This document shows positions 24,167 through 35,517 of a DNA stretch of 64,000 bases, one piece after another. Location: contig CM041547.1 of assembly GCA_023238725.1 (NCBI GenBank), forward strand, positions 19,477,144 to 19,541,143, in the 5' to 3' direction. This stretch comes from Scortum barcoo. Taxonomy: Eukaryota; Chordata; Actinopteri; Centrarchiformes; Terapontidae. The notes below the pieces were generated by a model. It had not been told where the DNA came from and made no database searches. It saw only the letters and a program-made list of their open reading frames with translations. Numbering within the stretch: the first letter of the stretch is position 1; the number at the start of each line of letters is the position of its first letter. The position numbers and the translations under genes are program-made.

Positions 24167-25500
24167 ATGGCGTCCACGGCGGCGACCCGAGCGGCGGCCG
24201 GAGCTGCTAAAGTTGTTAAACCAATCCTCAGCCGGGACCTGGACGAAGCCAAGCGCAGGGTCCGGGAGCTTTACCGAGCCTGGTACCGAGAAATCCCTAA
24301 CACAGGTACGGGGCCCGCCGGGGCCGTGTGCAAAGTGTGTGGAGAGCGGCGGCGTCAAGGTCGTGTCTGTGTGCAGGGTTAGCTACATTACAACAAAAAC
24401 ATATTAATTAGAGGAAAGTCAGCTGGGCTTGTTAAAGGTTAGGTTGACTTTCTTCTGACTCTTAGAGATGACGTTTAATAACGTGTGTGACTGAGCATCT
24501 TCACAGACGGTAAAACAAAAACAACCCAGCCTGCCCCAGAAACACTTAGATTAGCGTTTAAGATGACTGAATAATATTTACTCGGCTCAGAAGAGCAGTG
24601 TCGGGTCTTAAAGCTACATTTGCATGAAGTCTTATAAAACTGCGTGTAATATAGATGTACAGATGTCTGAAAATCCCTCATACTGACAGCGGGTTAAAGT
24701 AAACAGTGGCTCACTCCTCCATGTTGGTCAGTCTGTGTCTGTTTGAGGTGATGATGCCAAAAGAGAGTCACTGTCTCTCTGTCAACGCCTGTCAAAGAAG
24801 ATTATGATTTTTTTTTTCAATGATATTTTAGGGCATCTCCTGTATTTTCCCTTTGCTAGTGCTGATCATAATAATAATAACCTGAGAGGACATTTTTTCT
24901 CTGCTCTAGATTCACAGTGTTGGTTTGGTCTTTTCATGGGTTTTATCGATGAGCAACATATATAAAGTATGACATAAGCCTTGCCTTTTCGGTTAAATAA
25001 TAATGAAAATGAGTGACTTTTTGTATCCCTTCCTTCCTCGACAGTGGCACTGTTTCAGCTGGACATCACGTCGCGTCAGGGACGAGACAAAATGAGGGAG
25101 ATGTTCGACAGAAACAAGCACGTCACTGACCCCCGCGTCATCGACATGTTAGTCATTAAGGTAAAAGCAGCTTTTCACTGATCTTTAAGTTGCATCAACC
25201 ACTTAAATTTACAGATTGAGGGAAGTAGTGTTTTGGTCCTGGTACCTCATCTCAGTTTTGGTGAATACAAAATCCCATCATGGTTGAGTGAATGGAGATG
25301 TATGTACTGTTGTGTCTCTCAGGCTGAGTTGAACTTTTTCCCATTTGTATATTTTATTTAATCCTCAGGGGAAAATGGAACTCCAGGAAACGATCCACGT
25401 CTGGAAGCAGAAGACCCACGTGATGCGCTATTTCCACGAGACCGAGGAACCTCGTCCCACTGACTTCCTGTCCAAATTCTATCGGGGTCACGACCCCTGA
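24167..25500 (+). CDS. ndufa6: NADH:ubiquinone oxidoreductase subunit A6 (LYRM6)
   Basis: Accessory subunit of mitochondrial complex I and member of the LYR-motif family; it works on the matrix side with the mitochondrial acyl carrier protein. Three exons in matching phase, 24167-24305, 25045-25160 and 25369-25500, encode 128 residues, equal to the human length. The LYR tripeptide is at residues 35-37 in RRVRELYRAWYREIPNT. Downstream conserved blocks are ALFQLDITSRQGRDKMREMF and the tail MELQETIHVWKQKTH followed by a FYRGHDP end. The start ATG sits in a CAGTC context after a GC-rich leader. It faces smdt1 tail to tail, the same pairing as at human 22q13.2. Confidence 0.97.
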
Positions 25501-26823
25501 ACTGTGTAGTTGTCTGCTGACCTCTGACCCCTCTTTGCTGTCCAGTGTGACAGATGTTCCCCTTTACTGTAAATACACACTTAACGCTCACATACCGTAC
25601 GGCTGTGTCTTTTATTCAGAATCAAAGTTTCATTGGGGTCATCTCAAAGGGTTTAACCAAAATTATACAAAAATGTAATGCAAACAGTTTTTTCTTTATT
25701 TTGCGAGTAGAGAAGACATTTAGTGCACATACTCAAATAGGAAAATGGCTCACATTGAAGCTGTTGGTTATTTTTAGTATTTGAAGTACAGTGTGGTTTA
25801 TTGCATTCTGGAGGATCTGTTTCTTTTTAATATGGTATGGGAAAATTGCCAGTTCTGATTACCGGTATTATTATTTTTTTTCTATAAAGATAATTCTCTG
25901 ATTGGTTGTTTGTTCAAAGTAGTGTTCAGGACGGTGTTGTGTCAGAAACAAACCTTATGATCTCTTCATAGTTACATTCAGTTTAGAGGATATATGTGGG
26001 GTGGGGAACACAAACACCAGCGGCATGTGATGTCTGTTTTGAGTGCACAAACGCCACCAACCACGTACTGCAGTTTGTGGGTGCAATCCCCTTTATTAAG
26101 ACTTTAGTAGTGCATGCAAATACAGTACGATACGATCAGCCTGAGACAGCCCATCACTGAAGCTCAAGCAAAATCCAGTGCAGACAGAGGTGACTTGAAA
26201 GACACAGCAGAGGGAACTCCACAAAGGCATTTATGTGCTCAGAGGCTTAGAGACGTGCCCCAGTAGTAGTGACAAAACTAGATGGCCTGTGGAGGAAAGA
26301 AAAGGTTTGAGGGTTAGCGATGGTGTCATTTTATTTCATTTCATGCTATTTGAAGTAGCATATGCTGGCGTACACTCCAAAAACACACACACTTTAAATA
26401 AAAAAACAAAAACGGACTAAAATGCATTTAGCAGCAGCTGCAAAAACCACAAAAAGTGAGCACACAGCAGCAGTAACATGGACAGTGCTTTCCAGAGGTT
26501 CATTCAAACCAACAGTGCAGGAAAATGATGTCTGTGATTCTTTTTAGTGTTGGATATACGCTGAAAGCCAAACTTGGAAGGTGTTGGTACTAAATGCAAT
26601 TGCAAACAAACATAAAAAATCACAGTGTTGAACATGAACTGGAGTTTGAGAGGGAAAAAAGACAGATTAAAGGGCTGCATCTTGCCTCCCTGCCCTCCCC
26701 AGACCAGCGCATGAACACACACACACACACACACACACTGGGCTGAGTCGGTGTGTGGCCACTTTTTTTGCACCCCATTCACAGTGACCTGATACCTGAT
26801 CGCCGGGAGGCCCCACACCCCCC
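25501..26823. other. Convergent 3' regions of ndufa6 and smdt1
   Basis: No coding exon is supported. The smdt1 transcript probably ends at the minus-strand AATAAA at 26092-26097 (TTTATT on the plus strand). I did not find a canonical AATAAA for ndufa6. A (CA)n microsatellite lies at 26715-26739. Confidence 0.55.
26715..26739. repeat. (CA)n microsatellite
   Basis: About 12 CA units in the smdt1 3' untranslated region. Confidence 0.95.
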
Positions 26824-27277
26824 TCAGTCATCATCGTCATCGTCCTCGGGCACGAAGATGTCGTGCTCCTCCAGCAGCGCCGCAAAGTTCTTGCTGATCT
26901 GAGTCCCCACATACAAGAAGGGCGCCACTACCAGGGCGATCCGGATTAGGCCGAAGGGGGTCTGCTCCCCGGTGCCACACACACAAACAAACACACACAC
27001 ACCACCGTGAAAATATCTAAGTTAGTTGACGTCTCTGTGAGAAAGACTGCAGGTCGCACACGGGCCCAGTCAGCTGTGCGGACTCCTCCTGCGGCTCAGG
27101 TCCACGCCTCTGATCTGATCTGATCTGATCTGGACTCACCTTCTTCGGTCTGGGCAGGATGGCACCGGACGAGGTGCGCACGGCCGTCCTGCACGGTGTC
27201 ACGGTGCAGCCCGGCAGCAGCGAGGAGCGGCCGTATGTGAGGACCGACCGGGCCAGGCGACCGGGGACCGACGCCAT
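26824..27277 (-). CDS. smdt1: Essential MCU regulator EMRE
   Basis: Single-pass inner mitochondrial membrane subunit of the calcium uniporter that bridges the MCU pore to MICU1. Two exons, 27140-27277 and 26824-26961, both of 138 bases, give 91 residues (human 107). Residues 1-40 form an Arg/Ser-rich mitochondrial targeting sequence. Then SSGAILPRPKK runs into TPFGLIRIALVVAPFLYVG, the transmembrane helix. The C-terminus is SKNFAALLEEHDIFVPED followed by an aspartate run, the acidic tail that binds MICU1; it is nearly identical to mammals. An in-frame upstream ATG at 27319 exists, but the start at 27277 fits the family better. Four TGATC repeats at 27111-27130 lie beside the intron donor. Confidence 0.96.
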
Positions 27278-27404
27278 GATGACAGGTCCGGCAGCAATGC
27301 GGGAAAAAAAAACCCCCACAACTCCTGCAGGTCTATTTGGAGCTGCAACAGCGCCACCCTGCGTTACTGTAACACCACAACACCCCCATCATCCAGCCAT
27401 CATG

Positions 27405-27437
<33 letters not shown>

Positions 27438-28140
27438 GTGAAGACAGACAGACAGACAGACAGATAGTGAAGACACAGGAAGCAGTAAGAACTGATTTTC
27501 ATTCTTTCTCTTGCGATATGTGAATTTGCAGCTTTTACATTTAAAATGCCATGACAATCAGCAGCCACATATCCGGAGGGAGAAACAGTTGATTATATAT
27601 ATACATATACATATATAACCATAAAATAAAAGTCATAAATCAACATTAACCAATAAATACTGTACAGCATTGTCATAGTGCTGAAGATGGTGATGAGCAG
27701 GAAGAACATTGTTAGTGGCTTCAGGACAGGAGATGCAGGTGAGCGAGGGAAAGCACCGCCCGAACGTACTGGCCTACATGAGCGACGTGCGCCGAAACAC
27801 ATTTATACGCTCTTTCGTCTGCGTTATTGTGCTTCGCTTTCATTCAGTATTAAGCTGCGGTGCGAGAGTGACCCTCCTGCCGCCGAGTCCAAACAATCAT
27901 AAATATTCAACAAAATGTTAAAAGACCTCCCCCTCGAACACGAGTTAAATAATTTAAATAAGCATTTTCATTGTACGAACATACTGGAAACCAAGAGAAT
28001 TACAAACAAAATCCCCACCTACAAAGATTTTTTTTTTTTTTGTACAGAAAAGAAATGTTTTCCTCAAGTAACACAAATTAAATTCATACTCAGTCAGCCA
28101 AACAAAGTGTGCACAGCTCCCAGGAAATTCTCAGTCCTCC
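27278..28140. other. smdt1 upstream and fam234b downstream region
   Basis: Contains the smdt1 promoter, an (ATCT)n tract at 27405-27436 followed by an (ACAG)n tract at 27443-27463, and AT-rich DNA. The minus-strand 3' untranslated region of fam234b must lie here, but I see no canonical AATAAA for it. Confidence 0.5.
27405..27463. repeat. Compound (ATCT)n / (ACAG)n microsatellite
   Basis: Eight ATCT units, a short spacer, then about five ACAG units. Confidence 0.95.
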
Positions 28141-28219
28141 TTAGTGCAGAGTGATCCGCAGCTTTTGTCCCTTTTGGTTGTCCCGCGTCACAGAGCGTGG
28201 TAGCGGCAGCGGCGGCTCG

Positions 28220-31200
28220 TCACTAAACAAAGCAACACAGTTAGGGAGAGATTTATCACGGGGAGGGGTATAATGAATCAAACACATAACTGAACGTCAG
28301 CCTCAGAATAAACGGGGCTGCTCTTGTCTCTCTCTCCCTCACCTGATGTTTGAAGGACAGCCGCCTGAAAAACTTGTTGACCTCAAACGCGCCAGGTTTG
28401 ACGGGCTCCCCGCTCTTGCCGCTTTCCCCGAGTCTGACGATCTGTCCTTTGGCGATGGCGGCTCGGAGGCTTATGCTCTTGACTATCCGAGCACCGGGCT
28501 CTGGCTCAGACGTGGTCCGGGAGGATACGGTGATGTAGGTGGCGTCTTTCTGCTGCTCCTGGTAACTCACTGCAGGAGAAAACAGAAGGTCTGTCATCGC
28601 TTGAAAATGTGTAATACCTTCTGTGTAATGCTGAAATACGTGTTTGAATATAAAATACAAATCCTGATGTAAACTTTACGCATTCAGGCACGTTTTGTTC
28701 TGGAGCATCTTAAATCTACAGTGCATTTTTCACTGTTACCTGCGGACGTGACCGCGGTGTCTGTGGTGCTGGTGAGCTCCAGCAGGATTGTGGGATATGC
28801 GGGGTGCAACAGGAAGAGTTTTCTAATGAGCGGCTCGGCTGCAGCAACGCCTGGTGCCACCTACACAACCAGCGGGGACAGTTTAGTGATTCTCAAAGAC
28901 AGTAAAAGAAAATAAGCTGTGCGCGTGGTGCTCACAGCCGAGGCTCATCTTTTTGTTACCAGAGATGATTTGCCTCAGCGACCTTCTTGTTTTCTCAACT
29001 CACAGTTGTCTTGGTGGGACTCCTCTGCGCTTTGATTGGCTCGCTGGCCCAGAAGAGGAACACCGACTGGCCTGCTGAGGTGGAGATTGCAGAGGGTTCC
29101 AGCATCAGACGAGGGCACACGAACTCGGCCCTCCAGAGTTTCTTCCCATTCGTCCCATCGATGACCTGCGCCTGAGAGACAGAGAGGAGATAAAAGATAT
29201 ATCCTAAAGACACTGTCACAACTCAACACACAAAAGGAAAGCCAACATGTATGTGTGAGCCTTTTACCCATTATTTTGCTTCCTGGGGAAAATAAAGTGT
29301 TTGTTTTACCTGCATGACGCCGTTTGCTGAATGCTGAATGAAAATATCGAGGACTCCATCGTCATTGAAGTGCCCTGGGGCCGGCTGGCTGTGATGGGCA
29401 GTTCAAAAAGTTCAAAGTTTGTTTTCATGTTGAAATTTATGCAACATCAACGACTTATTCAAACCTAACTTCACAACTAATTCATTCTCTGTCATTTTTT
29501 TCTCTCTCCTTTTATAAAGGCGGTATTGTTGCCAGTAACAGACGTGTGGCAGTGACAGTGCGACAGCAGGGCCTCACCTGTGGATGGGACCTGAGCTGAA
29601 GGTCCATTCTTTACGTATGTCCTTCTGCCTGAGCACTGACAGCTTGCTGGAGCCATAAACCAGCACCCAGTCGCTTCTGGTGGCGTTGAGGTTGGAGACC
29701 TTGTCCAAGCTGTTGTGGTTGTTGCCAAGGCCGGCCACAAGAGGGAGCAGAAAATCCACGCGCTCAGACCCTCTAGAACCACGATAACAAAACAGGTGAC
29801 TTTGACTTATATCAGTCATAAATCATCCAATAAACCAGTGACAAACTAGTCATTGCCATGTTTTCCTTACTGTGTATAAACTGACACAAATCCCATTTTT
29901 ATTGAGGCTATTTGTTTTTATTGAGGCTGTTAAATTCGTAGTTTTTAACATGTTTGCAGGTAAACAGTTTGAAGATTCTTTCTGATTTTAGAAATAAGTC
30001 TTTTAGGTACATAAAGAGAAAAATATTCTCTTTAATCTATGAATCTACAACATAATGTGTCTTCAGACAGACAGTTTTAAAGTGCAGTATCAGTAACGTT
30101 TAAGATCCAGTTCAGTTCACACTTTGGTAACAGCGTGTCCTTCAGAGCAACCGATTAAAGTTTAATATTTAACAGACAAAGAGGCATCTGTACAGAGCCA
30201 GTCACTGAGGCCCACCTGTAAATGTGTATGAGGGAGGAGGAATTGGTTTTCTTGAGGCCCTCCCACCCTGGATCCTTCTTCCTGAGGGCCTGAGTTATGG
30301 GCATTTTGCCAATGGCACAGATATCCCGCAGAGAGATGGCTTCTACATTGCCTGAGGAAAAAAGACAAAAAGTCTAGTAAAACCACAGATAAAGTCATTT
30401 ATATGTGATGTAAATGGCCTGAATCAGTTACCGTGTTGTGCTTTTTCTATTTGAACTACTGCAGCCCAACTTGTGCAAAGTGGCCAAACACACAAGGTGA
30501 CTGTGTGTTTATATCGCTGGATGATTCCTTTACCTAGTCCAAAGAGGATGTAGTACGCCCCCTGTTGTGTCTCGTGCAGCAAAGGGCCAATCAGCTTTCC
30601 CTGTCCGGTGAGGTTGAAAGGCACGGGATGTCCGAGCTTTGCCCCTGTCAGCCCGGATATCAGGGTCAGGGACAGCGCCAAAGTCTGAGAGTGAATACAG
30701 GACAAACAGGTTTGTAGTCAGTGAATGCAGAGGCCTGGAAACATTAGACGCAAGCCTTCGGCTCAAGATTACTAACGCTAAACAGCATTAGCATTGTTAC
30801 TTTGTCCCTCTTTAAACAAGAGGAAGAGTGATATGAATCTCTTCCAGTTGATAGATGTACTTGTTTTTCTTCAACTCTTTTCTTTTAACGCCTGTCTATA
30901 ATTGGTGGATTTGCGCAAGTCAGCTGAAATGTGACCAACACAACCGGCTCGCAAAGTGCTGCAGAAGTAAATATGGTGAAAAGTCACTTTATCTGCACAT
31001 TACTAGTTGAAATGGTGAATCACACAGTACAGTCAAGCTGCAGTGCAAGTTATATGTGAAATGCCTCAATGTAACTGTGGAGGAAATTCCTATATATATA
31101 TTATATTATTGGTCTTTTTACATTAACTAAAAAGGCGGTGTCTCTCATCTCCACTCTAAGTCTGCAGGCCAGTTTGACGCTGGTGTGTAGGAGGCTTTAA

Positions 31201-34200
31201 AGGAAACGTCCTCCTCTGTCTTCCTGTGAGAAGTTTCTATCTTGTCTCTCTAAATTAGAAACCTCTCTGGACAGATAAGACAGCCGGGTGTACTCATTAT
31301 GTTTTTATATCCTCTGACAAATTGTTGAAGGAATTTCTGCAATAAAGTTAATTCAAGGAGAGTTTTATCAGGCCTAAAACGTCTGGTGTGCATACGGGGC
31401 TGATGCCTTCGTACAACAAAAGACCCCAGAGTGAAGATCCATGGACAGATGAGTGATTTTTAAAAAAAAGTGACGGCAGTCTTAGCAAAGGTCCTTTGTC
31501 TTCAAACAATGCACGCTCTCTAATGTACTGACAGAAAAGATAGGTTAGCTTCTCACAGGGAGAAAGAAGAGGACGCCTCATTGAAGGCCTTTTTACACAA
31601 TGGAGATCAAACTGGCCTGCACACACAGAAGAGAAAAGCTTTGTAGAGCACAAACTTTGTAGTTACTGTGTAAAGTATAGCAATATGAATAAAGATAAAG
31701 CATAAAAGAAGCAGTAAATACAGAGTTTCCATCACAGTATCGTAATGCGTGTGTGTGCTGTCATGGCTATACCTCATCTGCAGGCAGGGTGGCTATCAGC
31801 AGATCTGGGACTGAGTCGCCCTGCAGGTCTGGAAGCAGCACCGCCTGGGATTCAATGTTCTTCAGCAGGACCGACCACAAGGTCTTCCCTGGGGGAGCGA
31901 AAAGAGACCTCTTTGACCCAGTTTGAACACTAAAGCTGGACTCCTCTTACTGATTCCTTTGTTTTTACATGGCAGGAGAGTTTAACCCATTGACTTACCT
32001 CTCTTGTCTGGTTTGGGAACTGGAGAGAAATTTAGCTTGAATATCTGCCCTTTTTTTTCATTGCATATGTAGATAAGCTTTCCGAATAGCGCATCATCTA
32101 GCGTGCTCCTTAATAAGCTTGACTGGCTTGATTTCTAACCTGTGGTGCCGTTGACTGCCATGAGGATGGATTTTCCGATGAGGAGGACCACCGGGGATGG
32201 CTGGGCACTGTACTGCAGGCCGCACTGGATGTACATCACCGACTCCCGCATGACTTTGCTCCACAGCACCTGACCGCTGACCGCAGACAGGGCCACCGCG
32301 CTGTAGACTGTGATGGGAAGAGGACACGATGAATCAGAAGAACCAGGAAAGCGCACAGCACTTACAAAAATCAAGTCATAAAAGAATAAAATTGGTTCAA
32401 ACAGTAGCTACTTCAGCACCAAGATGCTACTGAGGTGCTAGTAAGGGGGAGACACATGCAGGATCCTTCTCTCCCTCACGTACTTTTGTTCCCTTGCGTG
32501 GGATGGGTGTCATTGGTCCACTCGGTGACACCAAGAAGCACGTCCTCCACAGAGTCCCCATCAATGTCCCACAGAGCCAGTGCAGGCGGAGTGACACCTG
32601 GACAGGAAAGAAACGGCGGATCAAACAGCAGAGTCTTTCTAAGTGTTTGCTCATAAGCCTGGGGGTCTGCCTGCTTTAACAAACGTGTGTGTTGTTTTCT
32701 AGTGTGCTGATGAAAATGCGACTGCTAAAGACCTCGCAGTATTTTCCTATAGTGCACGCAGCAACAGAGTGTGTGGTAGGTGGAGTGACTCTCACAATCC
32801 TGTGTAATTACAGTCGACTAATTAATGGGTGAGCCGGTGTTGTCTAGCCAAAGAGACTCCTGGGTAAGTCTTTGTAAAGTGGGCATGATATTGTAAGCTC
32901 TTATTGTGCGTCGGTGTATAATGCACCTATGATATGTCAACAGAGTCTGGTGGGAGATTTTCATTTCATTCATTTAAACCAGCGTGTGTAGTTGAGACAA
33001 ACTCTATGGGAAAAGTAGCACAGAGCCTTCAGCTCTTCAGCATCTACAGTGATGGATCAACCTTTGACATCGCTGTCTTTACCTCCTGCATCTCCCAGCG
33101 CTCTCTCCCACTGCAGCCTCTTCTCCAGCTCTCCCTTCCGGCATGGGATCAGAAAGGCGCACAGCAGCACGAGTAACATGGCACAGACCAGAGGCACCAG
33201 GAAGAACGCGCCCCGGACAGCGTTCTTCACCCTCATCCTCTTTTCTTCAGCGTCCATGTCAGCCGCCGTGGACCCCCAGCCCGGCGCCCCCCAGCGTCCC
33301 GGCTCCTCCCCTGTCGTCCCCGGCCCGGTCCCTGCCCGAGTCCCTGTGGCTCCAGTACTGCACGCCCTTCATGTCATCCCTGTCCTGCCGGGACTTGCTG
33401 GGGAGCCGCTCTCGCCACTCGTCCTCCTCCTCATCTTCCTCCTCCTGGCCCTCCCTCGTCCTCCTCAGCGCGCCCCACCAGCCTCCCGCCTCTGCTGCCG
33501 AGCAGCTTCGAGGAGCCCGCGCCAAGGCAGCCGTCCCTGCCGAGGCCATTGCGGGGGTAGTTGAGCACGAGGTCATCCTCTTCGCTCTCGTCCTCGCTGT
33601 CCGCCTGGGTGAGGGGGTCGTACTCTCCGAGCTCGGAGCCCTTCTTCCCTGCAGAGACACAGTCACTAAGTTATCGATCACTGTTTGTGATGCTTTAATA
33701 CATTATTCACCTGTGCAATAACACCTCACCACAGCACATCTAACTGGGTGAGGCTGTGTATATAAATAAATACTGTTTCTGTTTCTGTTCCTTTCTTTCT
33801 TTTTTTTTTGTTATTATTATTATTACTATTGTTCACTATTTATTGTAAATACTGTTTTTTATGTCTTGTGTGTTTTTTCATCTACTATTTAATGTCTCTT
33901 TTACTTGTTTTTGAGCTGCTGTGACAGTGGAATTTCCCCACTGTGGGATCAATAAAAGATCTTATCTTATCTTATCTTATCTTATCTTATCTTATCTTAC
34001 TGATGCACAGTTACTAATGTCTCTCACAGTACTGGTGCGTTACAGAGGCATCATTCCTTTCCTCTGGACATTTCACAATAATCTCTTCCCCTGTAAGTAA
34101 CGGTCTTGATTTCTTAAGTACCCAAACATGTCACAATGTTTACACTGAGAATTTAATTGAATTAAAATATTAATAATTAATATTTCAGCCATATCTTAAT

Positions 34201-34922
34201 CTATTTGGCACATAAAAACACATACAGGACCATCTGCTGTATATTCTTTAGTTTAATTAGCCACTATTTATGATAATAAATAAACATTAAAAATTACAGA
34301 TAGGTTATTTTGATATTTAAAAGGGTGATACATAAATATTGGAGCCTACTCAAAATTAGAGACTCCTATATGGCAAAAGAATGTATTAGAAGATGAAGAT
34401 GAAGTGAAGATAAAATAATAAAAGTACTGATCCACATCACTGGTTGTGTCATTAGTGACGTCAGTATATGTGCAGTACAACACATCAGATGTCATATTTA
34501 CTGTGATGCTCTGAGGTTGTTCACTCAAACAGCAGCAGTGTGTCTGTGTGGGGTCTACATCAGTTAGCATGTAGCTAACAGGCAGGAGACAGCAGAGAGA
34601 TAAGAGCCGCTTTTATTCTTTTCTTTTTTTTCTGTCCCTTGATTACTGACACACACACACACACACACAAACAACCATTTTAAATGAATCCCTTTGGAGG
34701 ACATCACTCTGAGATGATAACATGAAGAAGATGCTAAGCGTGAGACAAATAAGTGCATCAAATGAATCAGCTGCACACAGACAGAGGACCATCACGATCG
34801 AGCTCTCAGTCCGGACCGAGCGCGGCCCCGGTCCGGTATCTGCTCAGACCCGGTCCGCCTCGGGTGATCCGTTTCCGAATCTTACCGGGCAGCTTGAGGG
34901 CACGAGACAGAGCTGCAGCCAT
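28220..34922 (-). CDS. fam234b: FAM234B-like membrane protein (frame disrupted)
   Basis: Single-pass membrane protein of unknown function with an FG-GAP/integrin-alpha-like extracellular propeller. Exons: 34886-34922, 33083-33648, 32484-32597, 32140-32307, 31773-31888, 30534-30684, 30216-30351, 29578-29772, 29310-29388, 29004-29171, 28740-28860, 28343-28569, with a possible stop at 28220-28222. The start MAAALSRALKLPGKK and GEYDPLTQADSEDESEEDD match human FAM234B. A transmembrane helix (LVCAMLLVLLCAFLIPC) and FG-GAP-like motifs (WDIDGDSVEDVLLG, LPDLQGDSVPDLLI) follow. Exon 2 is 566 bases, while both flanking introns are phase 1, so its length should divide by three. The acidic N-part, the middle and the transmembrane part read in three different frames. 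Either indels (sequence error or real) or an unseen small intron explains this. Confidence 0.85.
31163..31621. mobile_element. Foldback/MITE-like element with long imperfect inverted repeats
   Basis: A 459-bp segment in a fam234b intron begins TGCAGGCCAGTTTGA and ends with its exact reverse complement. The inverted similarity continues inward for roughly 80-100 bases with mismatches (shared blocks include GTCCTC, CCTGTGAGAAG and TATCTT). There is no transposase frame and I see no clear target-site duplication, so the class is undetermined. Confidence 0.65.
33770..33999 (+). mobile_element. LINE-type 3' tail with (ATCTT)n
   Basis: An AT-rich stretch ends in GAATTTCCCCACTGTGGGAT, then CAATAAAAG and eight ATCTT units at 33959-33999. 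This is the typical 3' end of truncated L2/CR1-like fish retroposons. It lies in fam234b intron 1. Only the untranslated tail is present, with no reverse transcriptase frame. Confidence 0.6.
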
Positions 34923-35020
34923 TTCTTCTGTCAGGGATCCGCGGGAGACACCGACGCGAGGCAGCCGTGATGAAGAGCTGGGAGGCAGCGAGACAGGCAG
35001 GTTGGAGCTGAGCCTGCCCA

Positions 35021-35042
35021 ACTGCATGCTGGGAGTTGGAGT
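35021..35042 (-). promoter_or_regulatory. ZNF143/SBS-like promoter motif near fam234b
   Basis: The minus strand reads CTCCAACTCCCAGCATGCAG, close to the ZNF143/ZNF76 site consensus (ACTACAATTCCCAGCATGC). It lies about 100-120 bases upstream of the fam234b start codon, between fam234b and the U12 gene. Motif match only. Confidence 0.5.
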
Positions 35043-35302
35043 TCCTATACAGCCTGTGCGAACCAGTTCTTGTTGAATGACATGCACGATGCCATAAAAT
35101 GAACTTTAAAACTTTACAGAGGGATAATAAATTACATTTATGGAAATCAAATAAAATGTATCAGTTCATAATAAATGACATAACCTGCACCAGACGTGTA
35201 AATGAAATACAGCATGTTTGATTGATTCATTTGATTAACTCCTGCGCTTGACTGCGATCTCCCAGTCCTTTTTGTTTTATCTTTTAAACAGTAAAAGAGG
35301 AT

Positions 35303-35457
35303 CGGGGAAGGTCCTGGTCCCGCGAGGCATCTCACAAAGTAGGTGAGTCACCTCAGCAGGCAGACCTTTACCCCTTCAAAAATTCATCTCGTAAAGTGAA
35401 CGAGGACACGGGCGTCACCCCGCGTCGTTATTTTCCTTACTCATCAGTTTAAGGCAT
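35303..35457 (-). ncRNA. rnu12: U12 small nuclear RNA (minor spliceosome)
   Basis: The minus strand starts ATGCCTTAAACTGATGAG and continues GTAAGGAAAATAACGA, which contains the branch-site recognition segment of U12. The hairpin GGGGTGACGCCCG is identical to the human sequence as I remember it. The Sm site AATTTTTGA is at 35376-35384. The 3' domain (GGGTAAAGGTC, GAGGTGACTCACCTACTTTG, GAGATGCC) follows human U12 with compensating changes. Length is about 155 (human 150), with the 3' end uncertain by a few bases. An snRNA 3' box (GTTTAAAAGATAAA) lies about 14 bases downstream at 35276-35289. U12 pairs with the branch site of U12-type introns. In human the U12 gene is likewise head to head with POLDIP3. 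Confidence 0.95.
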
Positions 35458-35498
35458 AACTAATCAAATGGCGAAGACCAGTATACATACAGTGCTCC

Positions 35499-35517
35499 GA
35501 TGTCCTCTGTTAGGGTG
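35499..35517 (-). promoter_or_regulatory. Proximal sequence element of the U12 gene
   Basis: The minus strand reads CACCCTAACAGAGGACATC at -42 to -60 from the U12 start. Position and the CACC-N-TAAC core fit the SNAPc-bound PSE of vertebrate snRNA genes. There is no TATA box at -25, as expected for RNA polymerase II snRNA promoters. A perfect octamer ATTTGCAT at 35720-35727 is a candidate distal element (about -265). Confidence 0.7.

Noticed and set aside
27340..27362. Second CTCF-like site upstream of smdt1
   Set aside because: The reverse complement is GGTGGCGCTG-like but misses several fixed positions of the consensus.
27678..27921. Two overlapping open frames between smdt1 and fam234b
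   Set aside because: Neither has family features or a plausible promoter/poly(A) pair.
31348..31653. 101-codon minus-strand open frame within the foldback element
   Set aside because: No transposase motifs; it only reflects the inverted-repeat sequence.
33143..33721. 192-codon plus-strand open frame opposite fam234b exon 2
   Set aside because: It is the antisense shadow of a GC-rich coding exon; composition (Pro/Ser/Ala) is what the reverse complement predicts.
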